Source of the DNA: Spirodela intermedia
Taxonomy: Eukaryota > Streptophyta > Magnoliopsida > Alismatales > Araceae
DNA length: 64,000 nucleotides
Reading direction: 5' to 3'
Assembly (NCBI GenBank): GCA_902729315.2
Contig: LR746272.1
Span: 12,022,327 to 12,086,326, forward strand
A program made the translations under genes and the position numbers. Within the stretch, counting starts at the first letter, position 1, and every line of letters begins with the position of its first letter. Below the pieces are notes generated by a model. It saw only the letters and a program-made list of their open reading frames with translations. It did no database searches and was not told the DNA's origin. Of the stretch, positions 43,101-54,300 are shown one piece after another.

Positions 43101-45501
43101 GGTGCCTCCCATCATTTGCCTGCCCATCATCGGTTCTTGTGCCTCTCTGTTCTTATGTTAATTGGATGAATACCTTCCCATGGTTCTTCGATCTGGGCTT
43201 CCTTCTTTCTGCCCGGTTGTTCTCGAACACTTTAATATACCCGTTTTCAGAAGAGTCCTCTTTATCTTCTGGTTGGGTAGTTCAACACGGTTCATCTTTT
43301 TTTGTAGTCAGCTCTCTAGAAAACTGACGTCCTCGTTTGTGCTCTCTATCTTTTCATAAAATTGACCTTTTCTTCTTGTGTGATGACCAGTGCACTGTGC
43401 TTGAGGTGAAAGTGATCGAAGGACTGGGGACGACTATAGACGTGGTGCTGGTGAATGGTGCTCTCCACGAGGGAGATCAGATTGTTGTTTGTGGCATGCA
43501 GGTAGCTGTCTTCACTATCTTTCTCTATTCTCTCATAGATCATGGCCCTTTCAAAATTTTCTGAAGTAATTCACTTTTAATGCAGGGCCCCATCGTGACT
43601 AATATAAGAGCTCTGTTGACCCCTCATCCGATGAAAGAACTTCGGATAAAGGTGAGATTCCTTCTTAATGACAGCATCATAGGGAACTGTTGTTGAAGAA
43701 CAGGTGGCCTCAGAATCTGGTCTTTAAGATAAAAACACGGTTTTTTGGGGACTTTAGGCCGATGTTGACTGAAACAGGATAGCCTGGGCTTTCGCTTTTT
43801 GGTCTGTATGGGGCTAGCCGTTTCAGCCCAGTTGTGCATGATGGATTTCTAACATAGGAAATAGGGGAGTTTCCTTTCCAGTGGCTGGACTTGATTCCCT
43901 CGGTAAACTCTTGCCCAAGGGCCAGGCAATGTGGGGATCGATCACCTGTGAAAACCCTAGTCTCAGAATCTGTATATTCGACTACCTAATTTCCTTCATT
44001 CGGTGTTCTGGGTTTGTGATATTGGGATTCAAAATCTACATCACACATGCTAAAATATGTTCAATAGCCTGATTTTCTTCATTCACTGTTCTTGGGTTTC
44101 CCCTGTACAGTCTCTGGTGCACTTAAAATCTGTTTAATAATCTCTTCTTTTTTTTTTTTTCATTTTGTGTTCTTGGGTTTCCCCTTCACAGGGTTCATAT
44201 CTGCATCACAAAACGCTCAAGGCCGCACAGGGTGTAAAGATCACTGCACAGGTATCTGCCATTTTTGAAACCCAGAGCTCGTTCCTTCATGGACCACCTT
44301 CCTTGTTGAGACTCTCATCTGCCTCTCAATCTTTAGGGACTCGAGCACGCAATCGCCGGCACCGCCCTCTATGTGGTGGGACCCGATGATGATCTAGAAG
44401 ATGTCAAGGACTCGGCCATGCAGGACATGAAGACCGTCATGAGCCGGATCGACAAGAGCGGGGAGGGGGTCTGCGTTCAGGCTTCCACTCTGGGGTCTCT
44501 GGAAGCCCTGCTCGAGTTCCTCAAGACCCCTGCGGTTAACATCCCCGTTAGTGGCATCAGCATTGGCCCTGTGCACAAGAAGGACGTGATGAAGGCGAGC
44601 GTGATGCTGGAGAGGAAGAAGGAATATGCGACCATCTTGGCCTTCGATGTGAAGGTGACCCCCGAGGCCCGGGAGCTTGCGGACGAGGTCGGGGTGAAGA
44701 TCTTCATAGCAGACATCATCTACCACCTCTTCGATCAGTTCAAGGCTTACATCGACGCTATCAAGGAGGAGAAGAAGAAGGAAAGCGCCGAGGATGCGGT
44801 ATTTCCCTCCATTCTCAAGATCATGCCGAACTGCGTCTTTAACAAGAAGGACCCGATTATTTTGGGCGTCGATGTCGTTGAAGGCATCTTGAAGGTGGGT
44901 CCGGCTCTCTCGCTCTCCTGGCTGCTCGGAGAAGACCCGTGTGGCTGAAGAATTAGAGTTCGCCAGGATCTTGGTGATGATGGTGTTGCGTTTTTTTTTT
45001 CTGGTTGCAGGTTGGGACTCCCATTTGCATCCCATCGCAGGATTTCATTGACATTGGGAGGATCGCATCGATTGAGATAAACCACAAGCAAGTCGATGTG
45101 GCCAAGAAGGGGCAGAAGGTCGCAATAAAGGTCTCTTTCTCTTGCTCCATCTATCTATCTATCATCTTTCTTTCTGTGTTTAATTGCTAATTTTAGTAAG
45201 ATGGACGATGATTTGTACGGTTTGCTGGCAGATTGTTGGGAGCAGCCCTGAAGAGCAACAGAAAATGTTTGGCAGGCATTTTGAGATGGATGATGAGCTT
45301 GTGAGTCACATCTCGAGGAAGGGGATAGACATACTGAAAGCGGACTACAGGGTAATCTATGTCGTCCCTCTGCTCCTGATCTCCATTAGGGGTTTCTTCC
45401 GGCCATTGATGGGTAATTCGTCTGTTGGTGTGCAGGACGAGCTCTCTAATGAAGAGTGGTTGCTGGTGCTCAAGTTGAAGAAGCTGTTCAAGATACCCTG
45501 A
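40115..45501 (+). CDS. EIF5B: Eukaryotic translation initiation factor 5B
   Basis: IF2-type GTPase that joins the 60S subunit to the initiation complex in the cytoplasm. Eleven exons, 40115-42505, 42616-42723, 42807-42907, 43011-43101, 43391-43501, 43586-43651, 44192-44251, 44337-44894, 45011-45130, 45232-45351 and 45436-45501, give 1263 aa. Residues 1 to about 665 are a charged Lys/Glu-rich tail, including a coiled-coil-like run of EEER repeats around 395-445. The G domain begins near residue 675: P-loop GHVDTGKT (about 680-687), [13 protein letters not shown] switch region, DTPGHESF and NKVDRL (split by intron 1). Domain II ([20 protein letters not shown]) and the [19 protein letters not shown] stretch follow, then domains III and IV. 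The end, KLKKLFKIP, is the usual C-terminus. A 37-residue module is duplicated at 160-196 and 243-279. Confidence 0.97.
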
Positions 45502-46089
45502 GATGAGGAGACTCCGACTGCCGATCACGACGCTGAGACGCATACGCTGTTCAAGACACTGGTTCCTTTTCCGGGGGGGAAACTGAGAAGCCGCCCGGCG
45601 ACAGCGGCGGCGGCGCCGCCTACTAGCCTTCGTAGATCCCCGCCGCGCAGAAATGTGCTTGTCAATATGAATTGGACAGCTTGGAGAGCTTTTTGTTCCT
45701 CTTCTCTCCGAGTGATCATCCAGCGGATCCCTTTTTCTGCACCATGTTTGCGAGCTTCTTCCGCGAAAGGAATCGGCATCAGATCTTTGCTTCATGTTCA
45801 TATCTCGACAAAGATTGTTCATTGCTTATGGGTTTGAAAAGGGAAAGGTCTCGCACCTGCCCCGGCCGTGATTCACAAGAGATTCCGAAGAAAAAGAGTC
45901 CAGAACAGCCGAATATAGTCCACAATCTCGGTTGTTTACAGCAGTCGGAGAAACCCGCATCCAATTTTATGTAGTAGAGATGCGTGAGTGAGAGAGAGAG
46001 AGAGAGAGAGAGCAAAGCAGGGTTGTTTCCCTTTCCCGGCTACTGTTCTCGTCATTTCCATCGCAGCTCCAGGGGCGGCCATGGAGGTC
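45502..46089. other. Convergent intergenic region, eIF5B to PHD gene
   Basis: This 588-bp spacer should contain both 3' UTRs. It has a GA run at about 45989-46012. No gene is supported. Confidence 0.6.
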
Positions 46090-47126
46090 TCAATCTCTGG
46101 CCTTCCCCTTCAAGAATTCCTTTTGCTGAGGCACGAATTTGAACTTTCCGGTCACTTGTTGCTGCCCATGGAGACGAAAACGATGTGTGAGCTCGAGCGT
46201 CTAGCGAGAGAGAGAGTTCAGGAGGTGGGTCAGGTTACCTTCTTCCAGAGCTGGGTGTGGGCGTGGCAGAAGCCAACGACGATGCCGCCGCCTCTGCCCT
46301 CCCTGTACTCGATGCAAAGGTCGGCGTCCACGGCGCAGGAGGCGTGAAAGGCGAGGCCGCATCTGGCCTCCGAGCAGTCGACGACGCAGCCCTCGGAAGA
46401 GCCGCAGGCGTAGCAGGCGCCCTCCCACCGCCTTGCCGGCACCCGCGACAGGTCCAGCCCCTCCCGCCCTTCCCCGTCGTGGAAGAACGCCTCCGGCACG
46501 AGGAGCGCGCAGAGGATGTGCGCCCAACGCCCGTCCGTGGTCCGCTTGGTGGCGCCGCCCTTCGCCGTGCAGAGGCAGCACTCAGTGCTCTCCTCCTTGT
46601 TCTCGCACCTCTCGCAGAACCAGTCCCCCTCCGGGACGCCTCTCGCCAGCGGGTTTCCGTAGCAGGACGCGTGCACCATGAGCTCGCAGCCGTCGCAGAA
46701 GACGATGGGATCCTGCGGGTGAGCGTCCGTGCTCTTGCACACCGCGCACACCACGCCGTCGTCTTCCTCTTCCTCTTCCTCTTCCTCTTCTTCTTCATCT
46801 TCTTTTTCTCCTTCTTGATCTTCTTCCTTGGGCTTCATAGGGGCAATAAATTTCGAGGGTTCGTCGTCCTCTACAGCATCCGGTGGGAAGGGGAGGAGGG
46901 GATGGGGGGCCCATATCCTCTTCTTCGCGGGAAGGCAGCAGGAGTAGGGGAGGTCTGGCTCTGGTTTGTGCTGCTCCGGCCGAAGGTGGAGGCGGTGGGA
47001 TTCAATCCTCTTCTTCGCCGGCAGGCAGGCGGCGGACGGCGGGGCGCTGGGCTGCTGCGGTGGCTCCTGACGGTGGAGAAGCTTGAATCGCTTCGACGGC
47101 GGCAGCTCATGGAAATTGCTCCCCAT
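46090..47126 (-). CDS. PHD plus extended-PHD finger protein (JADE/BRPF-like module)
   Basis: Probable nuclear chromatin reader; the closest plant relatives I know are At3g14740-like proteins. Two exons, 47126-46239 and 46161-46090, give 319 aa. The N-terminal third is Pro-rich with the motif CLPAKKRI twice (34-41 and 64-71), then a Glu run (about 109-121). A canonical C4HC3 PHD finger (about 127-174) contains CAVCKSTD, FCDGCELMVHASC and WFCERC. The extended PHD (about 183-295) contains CCLCTAKGGA, WAHILCALLVPE, CYACGS, FHASC and GIVVGFCHAH. These paired fingers in JADE/BRPF proteins bind unmodified histone H3 and DNA; that role is inferred here. The second exon was found because a GT donor follows LWKK and a frame resembling the family tail (QQVTGKFKFVPQQ) follows an AG 77 bp on. 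Reading through the donor would stop after only two more residues. Confidence 0.9.
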
Positions 47127-47325
47127 CCCTGCAGAACGCGCGCGCGCGCGAGAGAGAGAAAGAGAGAGAGAGAGAGAAGGCGAACCGAAAGTGAGCGGGA
47201 ATGGTTGCCGGGGGGGATTTAACGGGGGAAAGCCATGATTTTCGGAGCTGATAGTAGGAAACGTCGAAGATGAGATCTTGGAGGGAGCTCAAGTTTGAAC
47301 TCCCCCCGCCCTCCCCGCCGCATCT

Positions 47326-47360
<35 letters not shown>

Positions 47361-48595
47361 AACAGCGCGGGTTTTCCAAAGAACGGGATAACGGTTTGCC
47401 TCTCCCGCTTACTCTCGCCGCCAAAAAAATGAGCGAAAAATGTAAAAATACGCCGCCGAATCTCGCCTTCCCCCGAGTTTTGGAGGCCGTCCCGCCGTCT
47501 TTCGCCGTCAAATCCCTTCGCCGCATCCCAGCCATTGAAGAGACGTCGATCGGCTCAACGACCATTCCCCACGGGCATCGTGTTCTTAATGGGCCGTCTA
47601 TTCTCAGAGGGCCCATCAGGCCTTCTCCACGTGGCCACTTGCAAAATAATAACTAGGCCGGGCTTATATTTCTCCTTCATTAGCCCATAAAGCCCATCAA
47701 GGATGAACGGGCAATCGGGTCCATGAAGAAAATGGAGCCGCCACACCCAAAATAAGAATTGGACTGGGCTTGCATTTCTCCTTCCAGAATTGGGTTAAAT
47801 GGGCTGATTCTCCATCATTACCCATACATAAAGGCCCATTAATGAGGCACGGGCAATCGGGCCAATGAAGAAAATGGAACCGCCATGCCCAAAATAGAAA
47901 TTGGGCCGGATTTATATTTCTCCTTCTAGAATTGGGTAGATGGGTTGATTCTCAGTCAGGAGCCCAGGTAAGGCCCATTAAGGAGGCATGGGCAGGGGGC
48001 CCTACCCCCCAGGGCCTTTGTCGGCACGTCCTGCCTGTCTCTCTCGTCTGGCTTCCCTGTTTGGGTTCCTTCCACGCGATTCCTCAATCCTCGCGCACAG
48101 ACTCGCAGCTTTCCCGACAGGTAAGAGCTTGTCCGAGCCGTACGATTGACGCAGCGTCTTCAAGGAAGAGAGAGATAGGAACGGGGAGAGAGAGAAAGCG
48201 ATCAGACGGTCAGATTCTTGATAATGGCGATGCTTTTCGAGGTCATGTTTATTAGCGTTGTAAGTTGTTAAACAATAATCGGCAGGATAATCGCGTATTT
48301 CCTGCCGTTAAATAATGCGAATTATGACGTCATCCACGATTTAAATGGGGAAAATGTGGTCTGAGAGGCATGTTTAATAGTTTGGAAGGTTACTTTCCTA
48401 AAAAAGATGGTGTAAAGGGGATATTTTATTTTAAACGTTAAAGGAAATAACGTCCCCTCATTCCCCGGACCCCTATTTGTCCGCCAAGATATGTGTTCCA
48501 CCAAGATGTAGTAGAGAGAGAAAGGTGCTGTCGCCGTCGTCGTCTTCTTTGTCTTCTTCTTTCCTCTCTCTAATCCTCATCTTAGAAGATCCTCA
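47127..48595. promoter_or_regulatory. Divergent promoter region, PHD gene and DUF761 gene
   Basis: This 1.47-kb interval lies between two outward-facing starts. GA/CT runs at about 47150-47176 and 47334-47360 lie near the PHD start, probably in its leader. A tandem repeat with many GGCCCAT/TGGGCC words occupies 47643-47996. A pyrimidine-rich leader precedes the DUF761 ATG. No further gene is supported. Confidence 0.6.
47643..47996. repeat. About 142-bp tandem repeat with site II words
   Basis: Three copies begin with aaaataa(g)aa-like sequence at 47643, 47749 and 47891. The middle copy is about 142 bp; the first lacks an internal stretch and the third ends early. Shared blocks include TATATTTCTCCTTC, GGGCAATCGGG and ATGAAGAAAATGGA. 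GGCCCATTAA, AGCCCAT and TTGGGCC occur repeatedly. Confidence 0.85.
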
Positions 48596-49972
48596 ATGGA
48601 GGGGTGGTACAGGGGAGAAGAGGCATCGTCTTCTCCCATTCGCTTCCATCGACGTCCGATGAGAACCGTCTCTTACTCTTCCACCTCCTCCTCCGGCGGC
48701 GCCGGCGCCGGCGGCCTGAGGCCGTGGATCATCATTATGTTGCTCTCCATAGTGGCGACGATCTTCCTGCACTCCTGGCTCCCTTCCTCCGCCATCAGCC
48801 TCCGCCCAAGCTTCGTCAAGAATGGTTGGGACGCCCTCAACGTCGTGCTCGTCGTCTTCGCCGTAGTCTGCGGGTTTCTCGGCCGGCACTACCATTCCGC
48901 CGGCGAGGAAGCCGAGAAGCCCTCCGTTTCGACGTCTCACGTCCACGGAGACTGGCTCGATTCGAGCTACCGAGACGCGGGCATGGAGTGGGGGCCGAAG
49001 AGGAGCAAGAACTTGTACACAGACTTGACGCAAGAGAGGAATTCTGCCGCCGGCGACGGCCGGACCTTCTCCGGCGACGTCTCCCTACACGGCGACAGTG
49101 CATCGGAGAAGGTCGTGGCTGGGGAGGATGAGGGCAGTGTTTCTACGTCTCCGCCACCGCCGAGGAGGTCGAATCAGATGCTTCCCAAAGAGGATAGGTT
49201 GCTCGCCCCGTCGACTCTGCCTCAGGGTAGGAATCCCCGAAGGCTGCTGGATAAAGAGATGGGTGAGAAATCCACCTTCAAACGTCATCAGGAGTCGGAA
49301 ATGTCCCCGTCGCGGCCGCCACCGCTGCCACAACCACCGTCTCACCGGGAGGAGCAGAGCAGAGCCCACAAGAGGAGGAGCGGGGGAGCCAAGGACATTG
49401 CAGCTTCTCTGGGGCAATTCTATCAGAAGAAGAAGAGAAGCAGCAGCAAGGGAGAAATAAGCAACGACTCCTACATCTCGTTCCCTCAGGCTTCCCCATC
49501 GGCGCCGCCGGAGACGGCTCCGTGCCCGCCTCCAGCGCCGCCGCCTTCCTCCGTCATCTTCCAGCTCTTCTCCAACAAGAGAGGAGCTACCAAGAACGAG
49601 AGAGTTTGCTCTGTCCCGGTGCCGGCACCTCTCCCGCCACCGCGTCCCTCCAGGAATCCCTCCTCCGGGGCTTCGGTGCCTCCAGAAGCCAAGGAGAGTC
49701 TCCATCGATCCGGCTCTTTCTTTTTCTCACTGCCGCCGCAGCCGCCGGCGCAGCCGCCGCCGCCGCCGCCGCCACCACCACCGCCACCAGCTGAGAAGGT
49801 GGCTCCGAGGAGGAAGGGGCAGTGCCCGCCGTTCTGCCCGAGCCCAGACGTGAACTCCAAGGCGGAAGCGTTCATCGCCAATCTCCGGGCGGGATGGCAG
49901 CTGGAGAAGCTCAACTCCGTGGAAGAGAAACAGCGGCGGCGGCGCCAACCGCAGCCATCATCATCATCGTGA
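48596..49972 (+). CDS. Proline-rich membrane protein with C-terminal DUF761 motif
   Basis: Single-exon, GC-rich gene of 458 aa. Residues about 44-61 and 79-97 are hydrophobic and likely membrane segments near the N-terminus. The middle is Ser/Pro/Arg-rich and disordered, with a pure proline tract near residues 385-397. The C-terminus (about 416-445) has SPDVNSKAEAFIANLRAGW, the DUF761 signature of plant 'cotton fibre expressed' and hydroxyproline-rich-like proteins. Biochemical function is unknown. The proline tract lies outside any recognised cell-wall signal context, so I infer an intracellular membrane protein rather than a secreted HRGP. High GC and many long frames on the other strand are by-products of GC-rich codons. 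Confidence 0.88.
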   Translation: MEGWYRGEEASSSPIRFHRRPMRTVSYSSTSSSGGAGAGGLRPWIIIMLLSIVATIFLHSWLPSSAISLRPSFVKNGWDALNVVLVVFAVVCGFLGRHYHSAGEEAEKPSVSTSHVHGDWLDSSYRDAGMEWGPKRSKNLYTDLTQERNSAAGDGRTFSGDVSLHGDSASEKVVAGEDEGSVSTSPPPPRRSNQMLPKEDRLLAPSTLPQGRNPRRLLDKEMGEKSTFKRHQESEMSPSRPPPLPQPPSHREEQSRAHKRRSGGAKDIAASLGQFYQKKKRSSSKGEISNDSYISFPQASPSAPPETAPCPPPAPPPSSVIFQLFSNKRGATKNERVCSVPVPAPLPPPRPSRNPSSGASVPPEAKESLHRSGSFFFSLPPQPPAQPPPPPPPPPPPPAEKVAPRRKGQCPPFCPSPDVNSKAEAFIANLRAGWQLEKLNSVEEKQRRRRQPQPSSSS

Positions 49973-50873
49973 GCCTCCTTTAGAAGGCACTCCCTTCTCA
50001 AGCTGTGAACACTCCGATTAGCGAGAGAGCGAGAGAGAGAGGCGGAGAGAGGGGCACGTGTTATTTGGCGCACATAATTCCATTAACTATGCATTTATTA
50101 TGATTTGCTTTTATTTTAAGACGGTTTTTGGGCCGGTTGATTACCGTCCAACACCGGCGGGCCCATCACGCGCATCGTGTTAACCACGACGAAGGCGACT
50201 TGCTATCGTAGCATACGGAGAGCTTACTTTTATGAAAATGGGGACTCCCTCCGGGTTCAATTCCTCCCCTTGGTTCTTCTTCATCTTCTTCTTGTCTCCG
50301 TTTTTTAAGGGATCCGGCAGATCGCCGCGGAGCGGGGTGCGGCGGAGGACGTGGATGCCTCCCGAGTTGCCGCCTCCATCGCCGCAGTTTCAGTCGACAG
50401 AGCGCAAAACCTTTTCCCGTAGAAGACGGAGGAGGTCGCCTCGACTCCTCTATTCCAACCGGGAGACAGGCGAGGAGAACTGGATTTCAGATCATCGTCT
50501 GGAGTAGAGAGCTTCTGCGGACGCATTGATGGAGGAGAGAAAGGGAGGGAGTAAATAATTGAGGGAGAGAGAGAGAGAGAGACGCCACCAGGGCCAGCTT
50601 CACGGTGGTGCAACGGGACGCTGGATCAAGCTGTCGTCTGACGGAGGCATCCCGCCGGAGATCCAGGTGCCGTCTGACGGAGACATCACCATGCAACCGC
50701 TAGCGCTGCCGCGTCTGACGAGAAAACAAAAAATAAAATGCTTCTGGACAATCCCCCTCGTCCGCTCCTCTTGGATTAGACAGAAACGACGCCGACCTTC
50801 GCACCGGCGTTTGGAAGCATGATCCTCCCCCGACTCCCGCCATCCGAAGCCTGGTTCGTCCCCTTCAGACTTG

Positions 50874-50911
<38 letters not shown>

Positions 50912-51307
50912 AGATGGCAGTATTCCTCACGGAAGAAAGGAAATTCTACAGAGGTGCTGGAAAGGGGATCTTCATCGGCGAGAATTCTACAGAAAATTCT
51001 CCGAGTTACAACGACTCTGGCTCTCCATAAAGTTACAAGGATCATCAACCGGGAGAGGGCGGACGGAGATTTGGAAAACCTTCGCAGCCGAAATTGTCCC
51101 GGGTCGAACAGGGAGGAGAAAAGCGTCTTCGGAGGCCCCATCGAAGGGAGGAAGCGGTGTTTTCCACAACCATCGACTGTTCTATCTCTGCTCCTGAGGT
51201 TTCTCGGCATTTGATCTAAACCTCAGCAGGCGTCTTCTGATAACTTACCGGAGACAGAAATGGCAAGGCGGAGGAGATCACCGGTAGGGCAGGGCTTGAT
51301 CTTCCTC
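49973..51307. other. Convergent intergenic region, DUF761 gene to UGGT
   Basis: This 1.3-kb region has GA/CT microsatellites at about 50568-50582 and 50875-50910 and three copies of a CGTCTGACGG-like word near 50636-50715. GC-rich sequence lies around 50300-50500. Open frames exist but none resembles a known protein or has family-like composition. Confidence 0.5.
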
Positions 51308-54300
51308 TCACAGCTCCGCTAGGGTTTCGGGGTCCTTTGTGGCGTCGCCGATCGGGGTCTCTGGCTTGGGAGGAGGCGGCGCCGGTGAGGCTGCCGGGGT
51401 TTCCACCTCCATTCTCAGGATCCTCTCAGTCGCTCGTCTAGCCTCCGAGTCAAGGTCATTCCACTCTGGGACAATTCTTCTCGCACCCTGAGGAGAGAAC
51501 CATGAGGGGAGGTTTCCCCGTGGGAGCAAGCTCTCGCTCAATTCGGCGATCGTAGGACGAGGCTTACCTGCAGTTTAGGTTCTTTCGTCATGGGATTGTT
51601 GCAGAGGTCGATCGTCTTCGCCTTGGATTTTGTGGCGTTTCCGCACCAAGATTCACACCAGAGCCATTCTTGGGGGAGAGAGAAGATGGGCACCGTGTGC
51701 TGAGCATAGTTGGGGAGATCCTGAGAAGACCGGGCGCGAAGATCAGCAGCAGCTCTCTCCCAACCGGAGGAGCCATAAGCGATTTGCAGGGCGTGCTTCG
51801 ATTAAAAGGGGGGAGGAAGGGATTGCCTGATCTAGATTGGAGAGGCTGTTCGGATCCTTGCTGAGGGTCTCGTAAAATATCCTCAGCGTGTCCCCCGCAG
51901 CGGTCTGCCGGAACCTCGCCAGATCAACAACGTACAGAGCACTGCAGGTAAAAAAAAAAATTAAAAAAAAAAAAAAACCAAGGGACGGATTAGAGCTGCG
52001 GGCGGAGCTCTACTACAAGCATCAGACCAAGAACACGGCAGCTGCATACCTAATATGATACGGTCTCCCCCGTAGGTGGTCCTTCCAGAAACCCTAATTA
52101 CAGAAGCAGAGAAGCCACGGAATGAAGAGACAGAAAACCAGAGATTTGGAAACAAAAAGCCAACAAGCAGCAGCAGCGAGAGGAACCCACCTGCCTCCAA
52201 AATCGGTACCCATCCATGTCCTTGTTGTTGTCGCAGAAAGGCGTGTAAGCGAGAGGCCTCCCTTTGATATCCATGTCGTAGAGCTCGCCCATATCAGCTC
52301 TCACAATCTGGTCCGCATCGACGAATATGACCTGGAACGAAAACAAATATAATCTGGGTATGGATTCCAAGTGGGCAGACGACCGATCTGCAGCATTCAG
52401 ATGGAACGTGAGATTGAGATACCTTCTCCAAGGAAAGTGGAAAGATGACGTCAAGAAATAAGATTTTGTAGGCCCAGATGATCCTCTGCTTCTCCGTCTG
52501 CTTATGGAGCCACGTGGGCCATTTGTAGGTGATGAGCTCGTACTCAAAACCGTACTCCCTCGCCATCTGTGGGATGACATCCTGCAAAAAGAAACCCAAG
52601 GCCCAGTGCCGCAGGTCGGTCTTAGGGATCCTTCGACGGATAATTTGCATGGGGCTGGAAGTTTACACGGAGAAAAACACAGGCAGGCAGGCAAACCTTG
52701 AACTGAGGAGAAAGATAGTTCTTGATGAACCAGAACTTCACTGGTCTTTCTGTGTTCTTCAGGACGCTCAGTATCATAATCTTGAGAAAGCGCTCGTACC
52801 TGCAAGGTTAGGGCTACGTTAAGAATCCACGGACAAAACCAAACGGCAGGACATGGCAGGTATGCTCGGGGGCATATACTTACAGATGCCCAGATGCAAC
52901 TGAGAATATATTAATTGTTTTTCCATGCCTTTCATTTCTCTTGTCACCCTGCAGCAAGACGTTCCACCCACGTCAAAATGGAAAGTCACTGATAAGGAAA
53001 GACGGGTTGACAACAGAAACCAACTGAAAATATTTTGAATCATATTAGCATAAAAGAAAATCTTGGCGTATACAGTGATGCTTTTTTTTAGGAATAATTT
53101 AGGGTCCATCATATGGATTGGGGCCTATTTTTCCTGAGATGGTAAGGTCTGAAAGATCACACCCTGGAAGATCAGGCGATATAAAGTTGGGATCTAGTCT
53201 GAAAACGCTGGAAACTGAGTCAACTCAGATTGACAAACGACTAATATGACTCGGAACAATACTCTCTCTCTCTCTCTCTGAGACTCACCTGGGGCAATAT
53301 TATTTTTGAGGTGAAGTTGACATTTTCAGTGGGTCTGACGGGTGGAAGTTCTACCACAGTGAAACCAAGGAATAAGAAAGAAAGAAAGAGAATGGCAAAT
53401 AGTATGGAAGCACTCATATTGACCATCTCTGCTGTTGCGCTGACCATCAACTAAACGTTTACCACTGTTCACGTAGGTTGAGAAACTGGCCTATTATATC
53501 AAGACTCAAAAAAGTGGGGGGAGTATTTTTTAAGGGCCTCAAGCAATACCATGGTTCACTTTAAAAGCTTTAGGGTTCCCCCTAACACATCTCAGGAACC
53601 AGAGATGTGAAGAGTATATCTGCTCATCTCTGGTCCAAACCAAGCCCGAGCTTAGAACCTTGACCAGAACAGGGATGAACCCAGAGAATCAATGTAAACT
53701 GAGGTCAGCCTGAGCCATTACCCACACAGAGTCAGAAAACGCCAGAGAACCAGAGCCTGAACCAAGTAGCCTACGCGTGAGGATGCTATTGACGGTCCAA
53801 GGTCCAAATAGAATCTGAACTACGTTGAAGCTGGGGAACCATGTGCCCTAAAAATCTTAATTCTGCCTACTGGAACATAGTCTTCTTTATAAGAAACTGG
53901 AATATGTGACTGATGTTTCTGTCCTTAGAAAAAAAAACTAAAACAACCAATTAATTAATGGAAGCAATACGATTACCTCAGAAGTCCCGCGTTTCTTATT
54001 TGGCTGCCCATGGCTGCCAACAAAGCCGGATGCCCACTTTAAAAGATTGGTGTTCCATCTGTTGCTATTTTCCTGTAGCAGAAGAGGTAAATCTTGGCCA
54101 AGCTCGGAAGAAAAAAGAAAGAAAGAGGAGGAACAGTTAAAGAAAGTAAGCAAGACTGACCTTTCTCCTTTCATCAACATGTTTTTCGTCAGTAGAAGCG
54201 GTTAATAGTTCCTCGTCCTCCTTCCCTTTTCTTTTAACTACTTCCAAGTGTACAAGCTTCCCCCTCAAATCATTTATAGTGATGAGCTTCAACTGAGGAC

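Noticed and set aside
46257-47222. Long + strand open frame opposite the PHD gene
   Set aside because: It is the antisense of GC-rich coding sequence; the minus strand carries clear PHD cysteine and histidine ligands.
49085-49705. Long minus-strand frame opposite the DUF761 gene
   Set aside because: Arg-rich composition typical of antisense to GC-rich Ser/Pro codons; the + frame has the DUF761 motif and membrane segments.
50251-50266. tRNA B-box-like sequence GGGTTCAATTCC
   Set aside because: No A box at proper spacing and no cloverleaf can be drawn around it.
53241-53450. Minus-strand frame with a strongly hydrophobic segment in a UGGT intron
   Set aside because: Short, without family similarity, and the flanking UGGT exons join in phase without it. 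Chance composition is more likely than a nested gene.
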